From Oegoconia quadripuncta (Eukaryota > Arthropoda > Insecta > Lepidoptera > Autostichidae), in NCBI GenBank assembly GCA_949316235.1, contig OX438755.1:15703151-15767150 (forward strand): a stretch of 64,000 bases of DNA. Reading direction: 5' to 3'. Shown here in pieces: positions 63,601 through 64,000 of the stretch. Every line of letters starts with the position of its first letter. Positions within the stretch are counted from its first letter, which is position 1. The position numbers and the translations under genes are program-made. A model generated the notes under the pieces. That model ran no database searches, was not told the origin of the DNA, and saw only the letters and a program-made list of their open reading frames with translations.

Positions 63601-64000
63601 AAGAGATTGCAGTAGGTCTGGCCCTGTTAATAAAAGGGAATTTAAACTAACACCTTCTGTCTTAGCCGCGGCGTCGTTAACAACGCGTAATTTCTCAGGC
63701 TTGTTCGGATTAATAACGCCGAAATGTGGCAAATACCAGCAAACAGAGTCAGGTGGTTCTATCTGACACTTTTCTGCATAATCTTTATCTAGTACGTCTT
63801 GGATGTTTCGTCTATAACGCTCCGCGTACGCAGGGTCTTTATTCATCTTCCTTTCTAGGCATAAAAAACGGGATAACGCCAAAGGATAGCTGTTAGGAAC
63901 CACAGGGTTATCTATTTTCCATAATAACCCAACCTCAAAACGACCGCTAGGAAGGCGGTTGGCCGTGGTTTCTAAGATTCTGAGTGCTCGGTCATCATCT
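60649..64000 (-). CDS. BEL/Pao retrotransposon pol polyprotein, 5' end outside window
   Basis: An uninterrupted frame from the window edge (64000) to TAA at 60649-60651. Residues are counted from a GTG codon at 63903, which is not a start because the frame is open upstream. Reverse transcriptase covers about 50-230, with D118 (VADI) and the catalytic YMDD at 194-197. RNase H covers about 375-510, with D382, E426, D456 and D502/D503. The integrase zinc-binding motif is H730, H735, C765, C768; the integrase core is D801, D863, E909. A Pao-type C-terminal domain spans about 995-1080 (WMKEYLPTL, VGDPVFIADG). All key residues are present. The protein copies element RNA into DNA and inserts it into the genome. 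Gag and protease must lie beyond the right edge. The intact frame contrasts with every other element here and suggests a recent insertion. Confidence 0.93.
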   Translation of the reverse strand, partial: DDDRALRILETTANRLPSGRFEVGLLWKIDNPVVPNSYPLALSRFLCLERKMNKDPAYAERYRRNIQDVLDKDYAEKCQIEPPDSVCWYLPHFGVINPNKPEKLRVVNDAAAKTEGVSLNSLLLTGPDLLQSLFNILLRFREGKVAMVADIKEMFPRFKIIERDRDAQRFLWRDSPKEPIGIYRMSSMIFGAVSSPFTALYMKNLNALEVKDQYPEAVRAIVEDTYMDDYIGSVGSVSEAATLAKDIVHVHARAGLEMRGWISNDAKALHQVPSQLLSDTMSVNLGSAPSPTPFTRTLGLIWHPSSDTIGFNTPVKNNEQVLPNQLTKRIVLSLLMRVFDPLGILAPITIRGRILFQNAWRMNLEWDTKLPQLEAAAWNVWLQDLSITSQLSIPRCYNFGDTLPSQIELHVFADASEQAYAAVAYWRFRSTDGGVKLALVSSKSRVTPLKPSSIPRLELQAALIAARLANTIVEACRLKPSRRFFWSDSMNVLGWLRNDARRYKPFVAHRVGEIIELTDVGEWRWIPGNLNVADDATRLKVGPLTLESRWITGPEFLLSSDWPTEPTTDLPTLELKSSHAVDVHLINDVVKLPNPLSADPRRFSSWVRLIRATARAHQYIAQLRLKVLLKKGVHVDPSCRVKGKLVSFIPHETSAVTRSHRVMNPHTLRSTLSVDDLLLAEIHVLRKSQLEAFPEEISAIKNGRSISRRSRLSKLPGNIGEDCLLRLSSRITAVTGVEEDFKSPVILDGKYPAVRLLVLRYHYKAAHGNTEMVVNELRQHYWILSLRNTVRSVAYRCQFCQIRRALPTVPVMGSLPHARMAHHTRPFSFIGLDYFGPITVTIGRRKEKRWVALYNCLTVRAIHLEVVFSLSTDAAIMALRRFIARRGTPTEIYSDNGTAFVGANRILKVLYGAAVSEYAANEMITWKFLPPSAPFMSGATERLVKSVKTALKVTLSTRSPSDEVLSTLLCESETLVNSRPLSHVSADPDCQEGLTPNHFLLGSSSGRPIPATLDNSDLCSRAGWRRALRMADHFWQRWMKEYLPTLSPTRVRGTVPLLTVGDPVFIADGNLPRGSWPRGRISALFPGRDGITRVVDVTTHAGVLRRPVRKVVPLPT

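Noticed and set aside
60867..63766. Plus-strand frames opposite the Pao pol
   Set aside because: They are shadows of the long minus-strand coding frame.

Overview
This window looks like gene-free DNA from an insect, most probably a moth or butterfly (Lepidoptera). The sequence is AT-rich and has no bacterial-type operons. It is packed with decayed mobile elements of types known from lepidopteran genomes: tRNA-derived SINEs, a 5S-rRNA-derived SINE, many 5'-truncated LINE ends, non-autonomous Helitrons, MITEs with three-base target duplications, and one BEL/Pao LTR retrotransposon. The order-level assignment is inference from these families. I could not support a single host protein-coding gene, exon or true tRNA/rRNA gene.

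Layout. From 1 to about 60.3 kb the window is a mosaic of retrotransposon debris in AT-rich unique-looking DNA. I use working names for families. SINE-A has a tRNA head with box B GGTTCGAATCC. SINE-B has a head starting near CCGCCTCCGTGGC and a tail ending CATAAAAAAA. SINE-C has a different tRNA-like head but a tail related to SINE-A. SINE-F is a further tRNA-like family. LINE-C is the family whose best copy lies at 55.08-55.87 kb. LINE-Z has its best copy at 38.46-39.18 kb. LINE-J carries an RNase H domain at 55.87-56.72 kb. RTE-a, RTE-b and RTE-c are three families of RTE-like C-terminal tails. LINE-E denotes dispersed 3' ends with a GTGCAATAAA-type polyadenylation motif. MITE-1 ends in AGCGCTT and MITE-2 in GGCCCGTATTAATAA. 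Repeats D, H, J and L are dispersed repeats I cannot classify. Between them lie microsatellite and minisatellite arrays, several near-perfect hairpins and two tandem duplications.

From 60.65 kb to the right edge, the minus strand carries one long uninterrupted reading frame. It encodes the pol part of a BEL/Pao element (reverse transcriptase, RNase H, integrase) and remains open at the window edge. It is the only element here that looks recently active; its probable 3' LTR lies just to its left.

How the parts relate. SINE-B and LINE-Z share their 3' ends, which fits SINE-B being copied by the LINE-Z machinery. SINE-A and SINE-C share a tail on different heads. Nested insertions give a relative order of events: LINE-C inside LINE-J, SINE-A inside a Helitron, MITE-2 inside repeat J, LINE-Z inside SINE-B, and SINE-C inside an older repeat. 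I found no clear new biological system. The best leads are the LINE/SINE tail pairing, the nested LINE with its preserved 11-base target duplication, the pentamer ladder arrays, the short-loop hairpins, and the paired palindromes beside the Pao element.
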